A stretch of 64,000 nt of DNA from an uncultured Eubacteriales bacterium. Lineage in GTDB: Bacteria; Bacillota; Clostridia; Oscillospirales; Oscillospiraceae. Positions 50,943-58,342 of this stretch are shown piece after piece. The first letter of the stretch is position 1. Every line of letters begins with the position of its first letter. The notes under the pieces were generated by a model, which saw only the letters and a program-made list of their open reading frames with translations, was not told the DNA's origin and searched no databases. Both the position numbers and the translations under genes were made by a program. The stretch spans positions 1-64,000 of the forward strand of contig OMTF01000017.1 in the NCBI GenBank assembly GCA_900313925.1, in the 5' to 3' direction.

Positions 50943-51971
50943 ATGAAAAAGATTCTGGCATTGGTCCTCGCTCTCTGCATGGTTTTTGTCCTGTGCGCGT
51001 GCGGTTCCGGCAATTCGGGCACCACTTCTTCCGCTTCTCCGGATGCAGCCGCGTCATCGGATACTTCTGCAGCGAGTACGGATACAGAAACCGTGGCGGT
51101 TACTGCCGTAATTATTGCAGCGGATACGGTCCCGGAAGATGTAATTTACAAATTCACGTCAACAATCTTTGATAATCTGGACGCCATCTCCGAGCAGCAC
51201 GCGAAAGGCTCGGAGGCAAGCCTTGAGCAGGCGGCTTCCATTACTTCCGTGCCGTACCATCCCGGCGCCGCGAAGTATTATCAGGAAAAAGGCATTACTG
51301 TCGAGGCGGTCAAGGAAGGTGCGGGGACCGGATCCGGCTCTGCGCTGACCTTCGGTACCGGTGGCGAAGCCGGAACCTATTATGCGTTCGGCGGCGTCCT
51401 TGCCCAGTATGTGTCTTCGAACACCGACGTTTCCGTCACCGCCGTTTCTTCCGGCGGCTCGCAGGCAAATATTGAGGATATCGCAGCGGGAACCATTCAG
51501 CTTGGATTTGTCCAGTCCGACGTTATGAGCTATGCCTTCAACGGCGAGCGTCTGTTTACGGAACCGGTGAAAGGATTCTCCGTCGTTGCCGCCATGTACA
51601 TGGAACAGGTTCAGATAGTAACGACCGATCCTTCCATCAAGTCTGTTGCGGACCTGAAAGGCAAAACCGTATCCATCGGCGCTTCCGGCTCGGGCGTATA
51701 CTTCAACGCAATTGATGTTCTGGAATCCTACGGCCTGTCGGAATCCGACATCAGCCCCGTGTACCAGAGCTTCGGTGACAGTGCGGACAGCCTGAAGGAC
51801 GGAAAGATCGACGCCGGCTTCATCGTTGCCGGCGCACCGACAACGGCTATCACGGACCTTGCCGCTTCAAAGGATGTATACCTCGTCAGCCTGGACGAAG
51901 AGCATATCCTGCAGCTGCTTGAGAAATCTCCGTACTATGTCGCCTATACGATTCCTGCCGGAACCTACTGA
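50943..51971 (+). CDS. Circularly permuted TAXI-family TRAP solute-binding lipoprotein
   Basis: Substrate-binding protein of 342 residues for the adjacent TRAP permease. A signal with lipobox LCAC (C20) is followed by a Ser/Ala/Thr linker. Residues about 46-125 (TVAVTAVIIA through VPYHPGAAKYYQEKGITVEA) match what in TAXI proteins is the C-terminal end. A Gly/Ser-rich linker (126-134, GAGTGSGSA) then leads into the family's normal N-terminal part (LTFGTGGEAGTYYAFGG at 135-151, then GSGVYFNAI and APTTAITDL). The protein ends at TIPAGTY, exactly where normal members run on into the VAV segment. The mature fold could be unchanged if the native termini are close. TAXI proteins often take C4-dicarboxylate or glutamate-like ligands; the ligand here is unknown. 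Confidence 0.9.
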   Translation: MKKILALVLALCMVFVLCACGSGNSGTTSSASPDAAASSDTSAASTDTETVAVTAVIIAADTVPEDVIYKFTSTIFDNLDAISEQHAKGSEASLEQAASITSVPYHPGAAKYYQEKGITVEAVKEGAGTGSGSALTFGTGGEAGTYYAFGGVLAQYVSSNTDVSVTAVSSGGSQANIEDIAAGTIQLGFVQSDVMSYAFNGERLFTEPVKGFSVVAAMYMEQVQIVTTDPSIKSVADLKGKTVSIGASGSGVYFNAIDVLESYGLSESDISPVYQSFGDSADSLKDGKIDAGFIVAGAPTTAITDLAASKDVYLVSLDEEHILQLLEKSPYYVAYTIPAGTY

Positions 51972-52003
51972 GTTCCCTCCGCAGGTTCGATTTAGCGCTT
52001 TTT

Positions 52004-52042
52004 TCCGGCAACCCGCGGTTTCTTCGGCCGTCGGTTGCCGGA
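52004..52042 (+). other. Intergenic stem-loop 1 (TAXI-permease)
   Basis: TCCGGCAACC (52004-52013) pairs perfectly with GGTTGCCGGA (52033-52042). No T-run follows. Confidence 0.7.
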
Positions 52043-52047
52043 TTCAC

Positions 52048-52073
52048 CTGCGTCATCTTCTCAGATGACGCAG
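52048..52073 (+). other. Intergenic stem-loop 2 (TAXI-permease)
   Basis: CTGCGTCATC (52048-52057) pairs perfectly with GATGACGCAG (52064-52073) around TTCTCA. A weak T-rich tail (TGTATTTTGT) follows, so partial termination is possible. Confidence 0.7.
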
Positions 52074-52098
52074 TGTATTTTGTACGAGGACTGTCCTT

Positions 52099-52133
52099 TT
52101 TTCAGAAAGCAGAAGTCTTCCGCTTTCTGAAAA
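52099..52133 (+). other. Intergenic stem-loop 3 (TAXI-permease)
   Basis: TTTTCAGAAAGC (52099-52110) pairs perfectly with GCTTTCTGAAAA (52122-52133), ending about 33 bases before the permease start. Confidence 0.7.
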
Positions 52134-52166
52134 GCGGATAACCAACTACCACAGGGAGGATTCTTC

Positions 52167-54224
52167 ATGGCAGAAGACATAAACAATACCGCAGCGCAGC
52201 AAACAAAGGAGCAGGCGGAAGACATCATGCGCCAGTACGACCGTGAGTCCGCCACCCGTATCTGGACGGGAACGCCGGCTATTATTGTAAAGATAATACT
52301 GGCTGTTTTCTCGCTCTACTGCATCTGGTCTACTTTGTTTTCAACGGCGGACCTGCCTATTCGCCTTACGGCGTTTCTCGGGTTCACCATTATTATGGGA
52401 TATTTGACCTACCCTGCAAAAAAGAAAAACGTAAAGCCGAACTCCCTTCCCTGGTATGACATACTGCTGATGGTCCTGGGTGCCTTTTCCTTTTTCTATT
52501 ACTGCCTCAACTATTCCACCCTGGTAAAGGTGCTCACCAGTTCCTCGGCTCTTCAGACGATGAGCAATGCCTGGTTCTATGTTGCGATCGCCATCGTCGG
52601 AATCCTCTGCACAGCGGAACTGTGCCGGAGATGCGTCGGCGTTCCCATTCTCTGCGTGGTTGCAGCCCTTGTAATCTATACCTTCATCAGCATGATGAAA
52701 GGCAGCCAGAATTTTTATCAGGTTCTGACCCGTGTACTGTACACGCTCTATTACGGCACCTCCGGAATTCTGGGCACGCCGGTACAGGTCTGCCTGAAAT
52801 TTATCGCCGTCTTTATCATCTTCGGCGCCTTTCTGGAGCGCACCGGAATTTCCAATTTCTTCATCGCTCTTGCAAATTCCATCGCAGGCTCCTCCTGCGG
52901 CGGTCCCGCAAAAGTCGCGGTGATCTCCTCCGCACTCTGCGGCATGGTTTCCGGCTCCTCCGTCGGCAATACCGTAACAACCGGGTCCGTAACCATTCCG
53001 ATGATGAAGAAAACCGGGTACAAACCGGAATTTGCCGGAGCCGTGGAGGCGGCCGCCTCGACCGGCGGTCAGATCATGCCTCCCATCATGGGCGCCGCGG
53101 CGTTTCTGATGGCTGAATATATCGGCGTTCCCTATGGAAATGTTGCCGTTTGGGCAATTCTCCCGGCAGTTCTCTATTTCTTCGGCATATTCATTGCCGT
53201 TCATCTGGAAGCCCGGAAACTCGGATTGAACGGAATTCCGCGCAGCCAGCTTCCGAATTTCTGGAAGCTTCAGAAAAATGTTTACCTGCTCCTGCCGCTG
53301 ATTCTTCTGATCTGGCTGGTAACGGCAAACATTCGTTCGCTTCAGTTCTCCGCTTCCATTGCCATCATCCTGGCCATTATCGTCAGCATCCCGGGCTTCA
53401 TCATGGAAGGCAGGGAGGACGTAAAGACGGGAAGGAACGCCGGCTCCGTTCTAGGCCTTACCGCGAAAAAAACGGGCGCCATGATACTGAACTCCCTAGA
53501 GGCAGGAGGGCGCGGATGCATTACCGTTATTTCCGCCTGCGCCATGGCAGGCATCATTGCCGGATGCATCACGGTAACCGGCCTTGCCTCCAAGCTTATA
53601 AGCTCCATTGTAGCCGTAAGCCGCTCCATTCCCTATCCGGGGCTGGCACTGTTCCTTGCGCTGTTCCTGACAATGCTCTGCTGCATTGTCCTCGGCATGG
53701 GCGTTCCGACAACCGCAAACTACTGCATTATGGCTTCGACCTGCGCACCGATTCTTATCACCCTGGGAATTCCGAAAGTTGCTGCACATTTCTTCGTGTT
53801 TTATTTTGGAATCGTAGCGGATATCACGCCGCCGGTCGCGCTGGCTGCCTATGCGGGTTCCGCCATCGCGCATTCCGATCCGATGAAAACCGGGCTCAAT
53901 GCGACAAAGCTTGCGATTGCAGCGTTTATTGTTCCGTACATTTTCGCGATGAATCCTTCGATGCTCCTTCTGGATCAGGGCTTTCTCAATGCCCTGCAGG
54001 TCATTGTAACCTCTCTGCTGGGAATCTTCGGGGTCGCCGCAGCGCTGAACGGCTATACCTTTACCCATATTCACTGGCTGGGACGGATTGCCTTTGCCAT
54101 CGGCGGCCTGTCTCTGCTGATTCCCACGACGGCGACGGACGTTATCGGTCTGGTTCTGCTCGCCGGCATGACCGTTGTTCAATATATGAAGCGGAAGAGG
54201 ATTTCGGCAAAACAGGCTGTGTAA
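52167..54224 (+). CDS. TRAP transporter permease, fused small and large subunits (DctQM type)
   Basis: Membrane protein of 685 residues. About four helices in the first ~190 residues correspond to the small DctQ subunit, and the remaining ~12 helices form DctM. The conserved blocks include GGPAKVAVISSALCGMVSGSSVGNT and GQIMPPIMGAAAFLMAEY, and the second half has GMGVPTTANYC. The fused form is the usual partner of TAXI proteins and normally works with sodium. GGGAGG precedes the ATG. It follows the binding protein after 195 bases holding three hairpins. Confidence 0.93.
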   Translation: MAEDINNTAAQQTKEQAEDIMRQYDRESATRIWTGTPAIIVKIILAVFSLYCIWSTLFSTADLPIRLTAFLGFTIIMGYLTYPAKKKNVKPNSLPWYDILLMVLGAFSFFYYCLNYSTLVKVLTSSSALQTMSNAWFYVAIAIVGILCTAELCRRCVGVPILCVVAALVIYTFISMMKGSQNFYQVLTRVLYTLYYGTSGILGTPVQVCLKFIAVFIIFGAFLERTGISNFFIALANSIAGSSCGGPAKVAVISSALCGMVSGSSVGNTVTTGSVTIPMMKKTGYKPEFAGAVEAAASTGGQIMPPIMGAAAFLMAEYIGVPYGNVAVWAILPAVLYFFGIFIAVHLEARKLGLNGIPRSQLPNFWKLQKNVYLLLPLILLIWLVTANIRSLQFSASIAIILAIIVSIPGFIMEGREDVKTGRNAGSVLGLTAKKTGAMILNSLEAGGRGCITVISACAMAGIIAGCITVTGLASKLISSIVAVSRSIPYPGLALFLALFLTMLCCIVLGMGVPTTANYCIMASTCAPILITLGIPKVAAHFFVFYFGIVADITPPVALAAYAGSAIAHSDPMKTGLNATKLAIAAFIVPYIFAMNPSMLLLDQGFLNALQVIVTSLLGIFGVAAALNGYTFTHIHWLGRIAFAIGGLSLLIPTTATDVIGLVLLAGMTVVQYMKRKRISAKQAV

Positions 54225-54359
54225 TTCTTCGGATTCCGGAAATGTCCATGGATAGCTGATATGCGCCCCCAGGCAGCTGCCGCTATCGCAGTCTGCTCGG
54301 GGGCATCGCCGTGCTCCTCCGCCCTGCGGAATCAGTGCGAAGGAAACATCGGAATTTAT

Positions 54360-54388
54360 TTGTATAAATTGTTCTCTTGGAGTATAGT
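54360..54388 (+). promoter_or_regulatory. Promoter of the PNPOx-like gene
   Basis: TTGTAT (54360-54365) and TATAGT (54383-54388) are 17 bases apart. Confidence 0.65.
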
Positions 54389-54389
54389 A

Positions 54390-54415
54390 GGACGGATCAT
54401 TAAATTGGACGGATC
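54390..54415 (+). repeat. Direct repeat in the PNPOx-like leader
   Basis: GGACGGATC occurs at 54390-54398 and again at 54407-54415, 17 bases apart, spanning the predicted transcription start. It may be a regulator site. Confidence 0.5.
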
Positions 54416-54430
54416 GCAGGAGAGGAACGC

Positions 54431-54907
54431 ATGCGCAGGAAAGATAGAGAAGTTACAGACAGCAATTCCCTCAACCGAATGCTTTTTGCGTGTGATACGC
54501 TTCGCATCGGAATTATGGGAGATCCCTACCCGTATATCGTACCGGTCTCTTTCGGGATGGAAGTCGCAGAGGACGGAAAACCGGTCCTCTATGTGCACAG
54601 TTCGAAAGAAGGGGAAAAAGTAAACCGGCTGCGTGCGCACCCGGAAGTCTGCATTGAGGCGGACCAGTTTCTGGGCGTCGAAAAAACCGCCGCCGGCATC
54701 ACCGCCCGCTACGAGAGCATCATCGGCTACGGCAAATGCGCTTTTGTGTCGGATCCGGAGGAAGCGGAAAAAGGGCTCCGTCTTATCGTGGCGCACTACG
54801 GTTTTCCGGATTATCCGATGGACCGCTGCAAAGGCTTTTCCCGCGTGCTTATTCTCCGCATTAAGCTGAACTCTCTCTGCGGAAAGCGAAATTCCGCCGC
54901 CGGGTGA
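54431..54907 (+). CDS. Pyridoxamine 5'-phosphate oxidase-like flavoprotein (NimA-type)
   Basis: Split-barrel flavin-binding protein of 158 residues. The IGIMGDPYPYIVPVSFGME segment and VLYVHSSKEGEKVNRLRAHPEVCIEAD are the family features. NimA-type proteins can reduce nitroimidazoles, but most have unknown substrates, so no resistance claim is made. AGGAGAGG precedes the ATG. It stands alone between the transporter and asnS with its own promoter. Confidence 0.88.
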   Translation: MRRKDREVTDSNSLNRMLFACDTLRIGIMGDPYPYIVPVSFGMEVAEDGKPVLYVHSSKEGEKVNRLRAHPEVCIEADQFLGVEKTAAGITARYESIIGYGKCAFVSDPEEAEKGLRLIVAHYGFPDYPMDRCKGFSRVLILRIKLNSLCGKRNSAAG

Positions 54908-54939
54908 GGAAAATTTGCGCGCTTTGCGGAAGAATTTCG

Positions 54940-54968
54940 TTTACAGTCCCTTTTTTCAATGATAAACT
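54940..54968 (+). promoter_or_regulatory. asnS promoter
   Basis: TTTACA (54940-54945) and TAAACT (54963-54968) are 17 bases apart. The leader has a CGGGC/GCCCG hairpin with a GGAA loop. Confidence 0.6.
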
Positions 54969-55032
54969 GAGGTTCTGACTTGCGGGCGGAAGCCCGGAGA
55001 CTATGCTGTAAGAAGACGAGGAGTGCAGATTC

Positions 55033-56430
55033 ATGATATCGAGAACAAAAATCAAGCAGATATTCGCGGATCCGGAGACTTTTTCCGGAAAGGAAATTAC
55101 TGTTGCCGGATGGGTCCGTTCCATCCGGGACATGAAAAATTTCGGATTTATTTCGCTGAATGACGGCTCCTGCTTTCAGCCGCTGCAGGTCGTCATGGAA
55201 AGGGACCGCTTGGCCGATTATGATGCCATTGTAGGACAGAATGTCGGCGCGGCTCTGATCTGCAAAGGGCTCCTGACGCTAACACCGGATGCTCCGCAGC
55301 CGTTTGAATTAAAAGCCGGCTCCATTTCCGTGGAAGGCGTTTCCGCACCGGACTATCCTCTGCAGAAAAAGCGCCATACGCTGGAATATCTGCGGACCAT
55401 TCAGCATCTGCGTCCTCGTACAAATCTGTTCAATGCAGTGTTTCGCGTTCGCTCCGTTGCCGCCTACGCGGTGCACACCTACTTCCAGAGCCAGGGCTTC
55501 GTTTATGTCCAGACTCCGATTATTACCGGATCGGACGCGGAGGGCGCCGGCGAAATGTTTCAGGTTACGACCTTGGATTTGAACAACATTCCGAAAACGC
55601 CGGACGGAAAGGTAGACTTCCGGCAGGACTTCTTCGGAAAGAGCACAAACCTTACCGTTTCCGGGCAGCTGAATGCAGAGAACTTCGCCTTGGCGTTCGG
55701 CGACGTATATACATTCGGACCGACTTTCCGTGCTGAAAATTCCAACACGCAGCGCCATGCGGCGGAGTTCTGGATGATCGAGCCGGAAATGGCCTTCTGC
55801 GATCTGGAAGGGGATCTGGAGAGCATGGAAGGTCTCGTAAAATTCATGATTCATTCCGTATTGGATCAGTGCCCGCAGGAAATGGAATTTTTCAACAAGT
55901 ACGTAGACAAAGGCCTGCTCGCTCGTCTCGAAAATGTTGTTTCGAATGATTTCGGCCGCATCACGTACACGGAAGCGGTGGAGCTTCTGCAGAAATCCGG
56001 CAGAAAATTCGATAACCCCGTCGCCTGGGGCATCGACCTGCAGACGGAACACGAGCGATATCTTACGGAAGAAGTGTTTAAAAAGCCGATTTTCGTCACG
56101 GATTACCCGAAGGAAATCAAGGCTTTCTACATGCGCCTTAACGATGACGGGAAAACCGTCGCCGCAGCCGACTGCCTGGTTCCCGGCATCGGAGAAATTA
56201 TCGGTGGAAGCCAGCGTGAAGAGCGGCTGGACATTCTGGAGAAAGTCATGGATGATCGCAAAATGCGCAAGGAAGATTACTGGTGGTACAGGGACCTTCG
56301 CCGTTACGGCTCCTGCCGCCACGCCGGCTACGGCGTCGGTTTTGAGCGAATGGTAATGTATCTTACCGGCGTAAGCAATATCCGGGATGTAGAACTGCAT
56401 CCGCGTACGGTGGGAAATGCAGAATTTTAA
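55033..56430 (+). CDS. asnS: Asparagine--tRNA ligase
   Basis: Class II synthetase of 465 residues. The N-terminal OB-fold anticodon domain begins with the [10 protein letters not shown] motif. Motif 2 includes [26 protein letters not shown] and motif 3 ends [13 protein letters not shown]. The NSNT sequence and length fit AsnS rather than AspS. GAGGAG lies about 10 bases before the ATG. It is followed by a perfect terminator and converges with the citrate synthase gene. Confidence 0.96.
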   Translation: MISRTKIKQIFADPETFSGKEITVAGWVRSIRDMKNFGFISLNDGSCFQPLQVVMERDRLADYDAIVGQNVGAALICKGLLTLTPDAPQPFELKAGSISVEGVSAPDYPLQKKRHTLEYLRTIQHLRPRTNLFNAVFRVRSVAAYAVHTYFQSQGFVYVQTPIITGSDAEGAGEMFQVTTLDLNNIPKTPDGKVDFRQDFFGKSTNLTVSGQLNAENFALAFGDVYTFGPTFRAENSNTQRHAAEFWMIEPEMAFCDLEGDLESMEGLVKFMIHSVLDQCPQEMEFFNKYVDKGLLARLENVVSNDFGRITYTEAVELLQKSGRKFDNPVAWGIDLQTEHERYLTEEVFKKPIFVTDYPKEIKAFYMRLNDDGKTVAAADCLVPGIGEIIGGSQREERLDILEKVMDDRKMRKEDYWWYRDLRRYGSCRHAGYGVGFERMVMYLTGVSNIRDVELHPRTVGNAEF

Positions 56431-56447
56431 CTTTGGTTTTTTTGCCG

Positions 56448-56480
56448 AAGAGGAGGCACGCATCGGTGCCTCCTCTTTTT
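56448..56480 (+). terminator. asnS terminator
   Basis: A perfect 12-bp stem (56448-56459 with 56466-56477) with a 6-base loop runs into TTTTT. Confidence 0.85.
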
Positions 56481-56561
56481 CCGTATTTTGCCGATTTGCT
56501 GCATCGTATATCGGGCTGCCGCCCCATGCAGCGTTCCTCTTTGCCGGTTCCGGTTTCCTAT

Positions 56562-57929
56562 CTACCGGTTTTCCGGTTCCGTGTAGCTTGTAAATTCCAG
56601 TGCCGAACGATAGGCCGGACGCATGATGCGGCCCCCTGTCAGGACCTCTTCCATCCGGTGGGCGCACCAGCCGGCACTGCGCGCTATGGAAAACAGCGGT
56701 GTATACAGGTCCGCGGGAATTCCAAGCATGCTGTAGACGAGGCCGGAATACATATCCACATTGGCGCAGAGAGGAAGCTCCAGGTTCTTCCGCTGCCGCA
56801 GAAGCTTCGCTCCGATGCTCTCGATTTTCTCCATGAGCTCCAGATCTTCCAGGCGTCCTTTTTCTTCCGCCAGCCTGCGGGCGTGCTTCTTGATCATAAT
56901 CGCGCGGGGATCCGAAAGGGTATAGACCGCATGACCGAGACCGTAGATTTTACCCGATCGGTCTCCGCGTTTTCCATCCAGCAGTTCGCTGAGGTAGTGC
57001 TCGATCTCGTCTTCGTCCCGGATATCGGATACTTCCGCCTTCACATGGCTAAACATCTGCATTACCTTCGCATTCGCTCCGCCATGCAGGGGTCCTTTCA
57101 GCGACCCAATTGCCGCGGCAACCGCACTGTAGGTATCACTGCCCGTGGAGGAGACCGACCGGCAGGTAAATGTGGAGTTGTTGCCGCCGCCGTGATCCGC
57201 ATGCAGGATCAGCATCATGTCCAGCATGTGGGCCTCTTCCTCCGTATAATTCTGATCGGGACGGACCATGCGCAGGAAATTTTCCGCAAGGCTCAGGTCC
57301 GGATCCGGATTATGAATATACAGAGACTTATTCAGCAGATAATGCCGCATTACGGCATAGGAATTGGCAACTATCAGCGGCATCTTCGCGATAATCTCCA
57401 CCGACTGGCGGAAGAGGTTCTCCGGAGAAAGGGAATCCGGCTCCGGATCATAGGCATAAAGCGCAAGCACCGACCTCGCCAGCTGATTCATGACGTTGTA
57501 GGAGGGCGCCTTGAAAATAACGTCCTCGTTGTAGCCCCGCGGAAGCTCCCGGGCACTCGAAAGCATCTTTTTGAATCGTTCTTCCTGATCCCGATCCGGC
57601 AACTTTCCTAACAGCAGCAGATATACGACCTCCTCATAGCCAAAAGTATGGTTCCGAAGATGCGCTTCCGCGATGTCGCTGGAATCAATGCCGCGATAAT
57701 ACAGACGGCCTGGCATGGGAACCTTGACTCCGTCCACAACCGTATAGCCCTGCACGCTTCCGATACCAGTCACTCCGATGATAACGCCGGTGCCGTCCGC
57801 ATTTCGGAGGCCCCGTTTCATCTCGACATTCTGGTACCGTTTTTTATCAATGATATATGCATTGCGGATATTCTCCGCAAATTTTTGCATTTCCTCGCTG
57901 GTCTCCGCGTAGGTTGCATAGAAATCCAA
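56562..57929 (-). CDS. gltA: Citrate synthase
   Basis: Condenses oxaloacetate and acetyl-CoA. The protein has about 455 residues, with the catalytic His in GPLHGGAN, the HADHGGGNNST block, and the late CANVDMYSG catalytic Asp. An N-terminal ~65-residue part includes the PGRLYYRGIDSSDI segment; 2-methylcitrate synthase activity cannot be excluded. I choose TTG 57929, which has GGGAG 8 bases upstream; GTG 57938 touches that site. It is divergent from aconitase and isocitrate dehydrogenase. Confidence 0.92.
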   Translation of the reverse strand: MDFYATYAETSEEMQKFAENIRNAYIIDKKRYQNVEMKRGLRNADGTGVIIGVTGIGSVQGYTVVDGVKVPMPGRLYYRGIDSSDIAEAHLRNHTFGYEEVVYLLLLGKLPDRDQEERFKKMLSSARELPRGYNEDVIFKAPSYNVMNQLARSVLALYAYDPEPDSLSPENLFRQSVEIIAKMPLIVANSYAVMRHYLLNKSLYIHNPDPDLSLAENFLRMVRPDQNYTEEEAHMLDMMLILHADHGGGNNSTFTCRSVSSTGSDTYSAVAAAIGSLKGPLHGGANAKVMQMFSHVKAEVSDIRDEDEIEHYLSELLDGKRGDRSGKIYGLGHAVYTLSDPRAIMIKKHARRLAEEKGRLEDLELMEKIESIGAKLLRQRKNLELPLCANVDMYSGLVYSMLGIPADLYTPLFSIARSAGWCAHRMEEVLTGGRIMRPAYRSALEFTSYTEPENR

Positions 57930-57989
57930 GCCATCCACTCCCTGTTCTGGTATGCTGCTATCCTATCCTGTTTTCTCTGTTTTTGCAAG

Positions 57990-58018
57990 ATTTTAATTTG
58001 AATTATTCATAATTTAAA
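57990..58018 (-). promoter_or_regulatory. Candidate citrate synthase promoter
   Basis: On the minus strand TTTAAA (58018-58013) and TAAAAT (57995-57990) are 17 bases apart. The spacer contains the palindrome TGAATTATTCA (57999-58009 on the plus strand), which may bind a regulator. Confidence 0.5.
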
Positions 58019-58069
58019 TTTTAATAAGGGTCTGACGTTTCCTTATGCCATCAAAATGCAGAAATTGCC

Positions 58070-58097
58070 AAGACGCATTGCAAACCGTCTTTTTTTA
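58070..58097 (+). terminator. Orphan rightward terminator
   Basis: AAGACG (58070-58075) pairs with CGTCTT (58086-58091), and the T-run extends to 58097. No rightward gene precedes it, so it may end a small RNA or act as an attenuator. Confidence 0.55.
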
Positions 58098-58177
58098 TTT
58101 GTTTTCCGCATGATTTCCGGGCATTTCTGTCGAAAATTTTTATTTTTGCGCCGATTTTCAAGACAGATTTTTCTTGT

Positions 58178-58191
58178 TGAAAGCGGTTGCA
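58178..58191 (+). promoter_or_regulatory. cre-like CcpA-binding site
   Basis: TGAAAGCGGTTGCA matches the published consensus TGWNANCGNTNWCA at all but one position. It overlaps the -35 hexamer of the aconitase promoter, which would favour repression. Confidence 0.55.
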
Positions 58192-58215
58192 TCGAAGTTT
58201 TTCCTGCGTTAAAAT
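58187..58215 (+). promoter_or_regulatory. Aconitase-isocitrate dehydrogenase promoter
   Basis: TTGCAT (58187-58192) and TAAAAT (58210-58215) are 17 bases apart; the leader is about 120 nt. Confidence 0.65.
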
Positions 58216-58342
58216 GCAAGATGCGAGTATAAGATTCTGCAGATTTTCGTACTCCCGTATTTTGGAATTCTGTGCGGATCGTACATTTGCCGCAGCCTGT
58301 GAATTAATGCTCCCGCATCGGGTGCAGGAAGGAGGACGGCGC

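Larger units (their letters stand above)
57930..58342. other. Divergent regulatory region between citrate synthase and aconitase
   Basis: It contains promoters in both directions, a cre-like site and an orphan rightward terminator. No ORF with a good ribosome site is seen. Confidence 0.6.

Noticed and set aside
53150-54259. 369-codon open frame on the plus strand
   Set aside because: It is a shifted frame of the TRAP permease, rich in Arg, His and Cys, with no domain.
57999-58009. ArgR box in the citrate synthase promoter
   Set aside because: TGAATTATTCA has the half-sites but lacks the four-base spacing of known ARG boxes.
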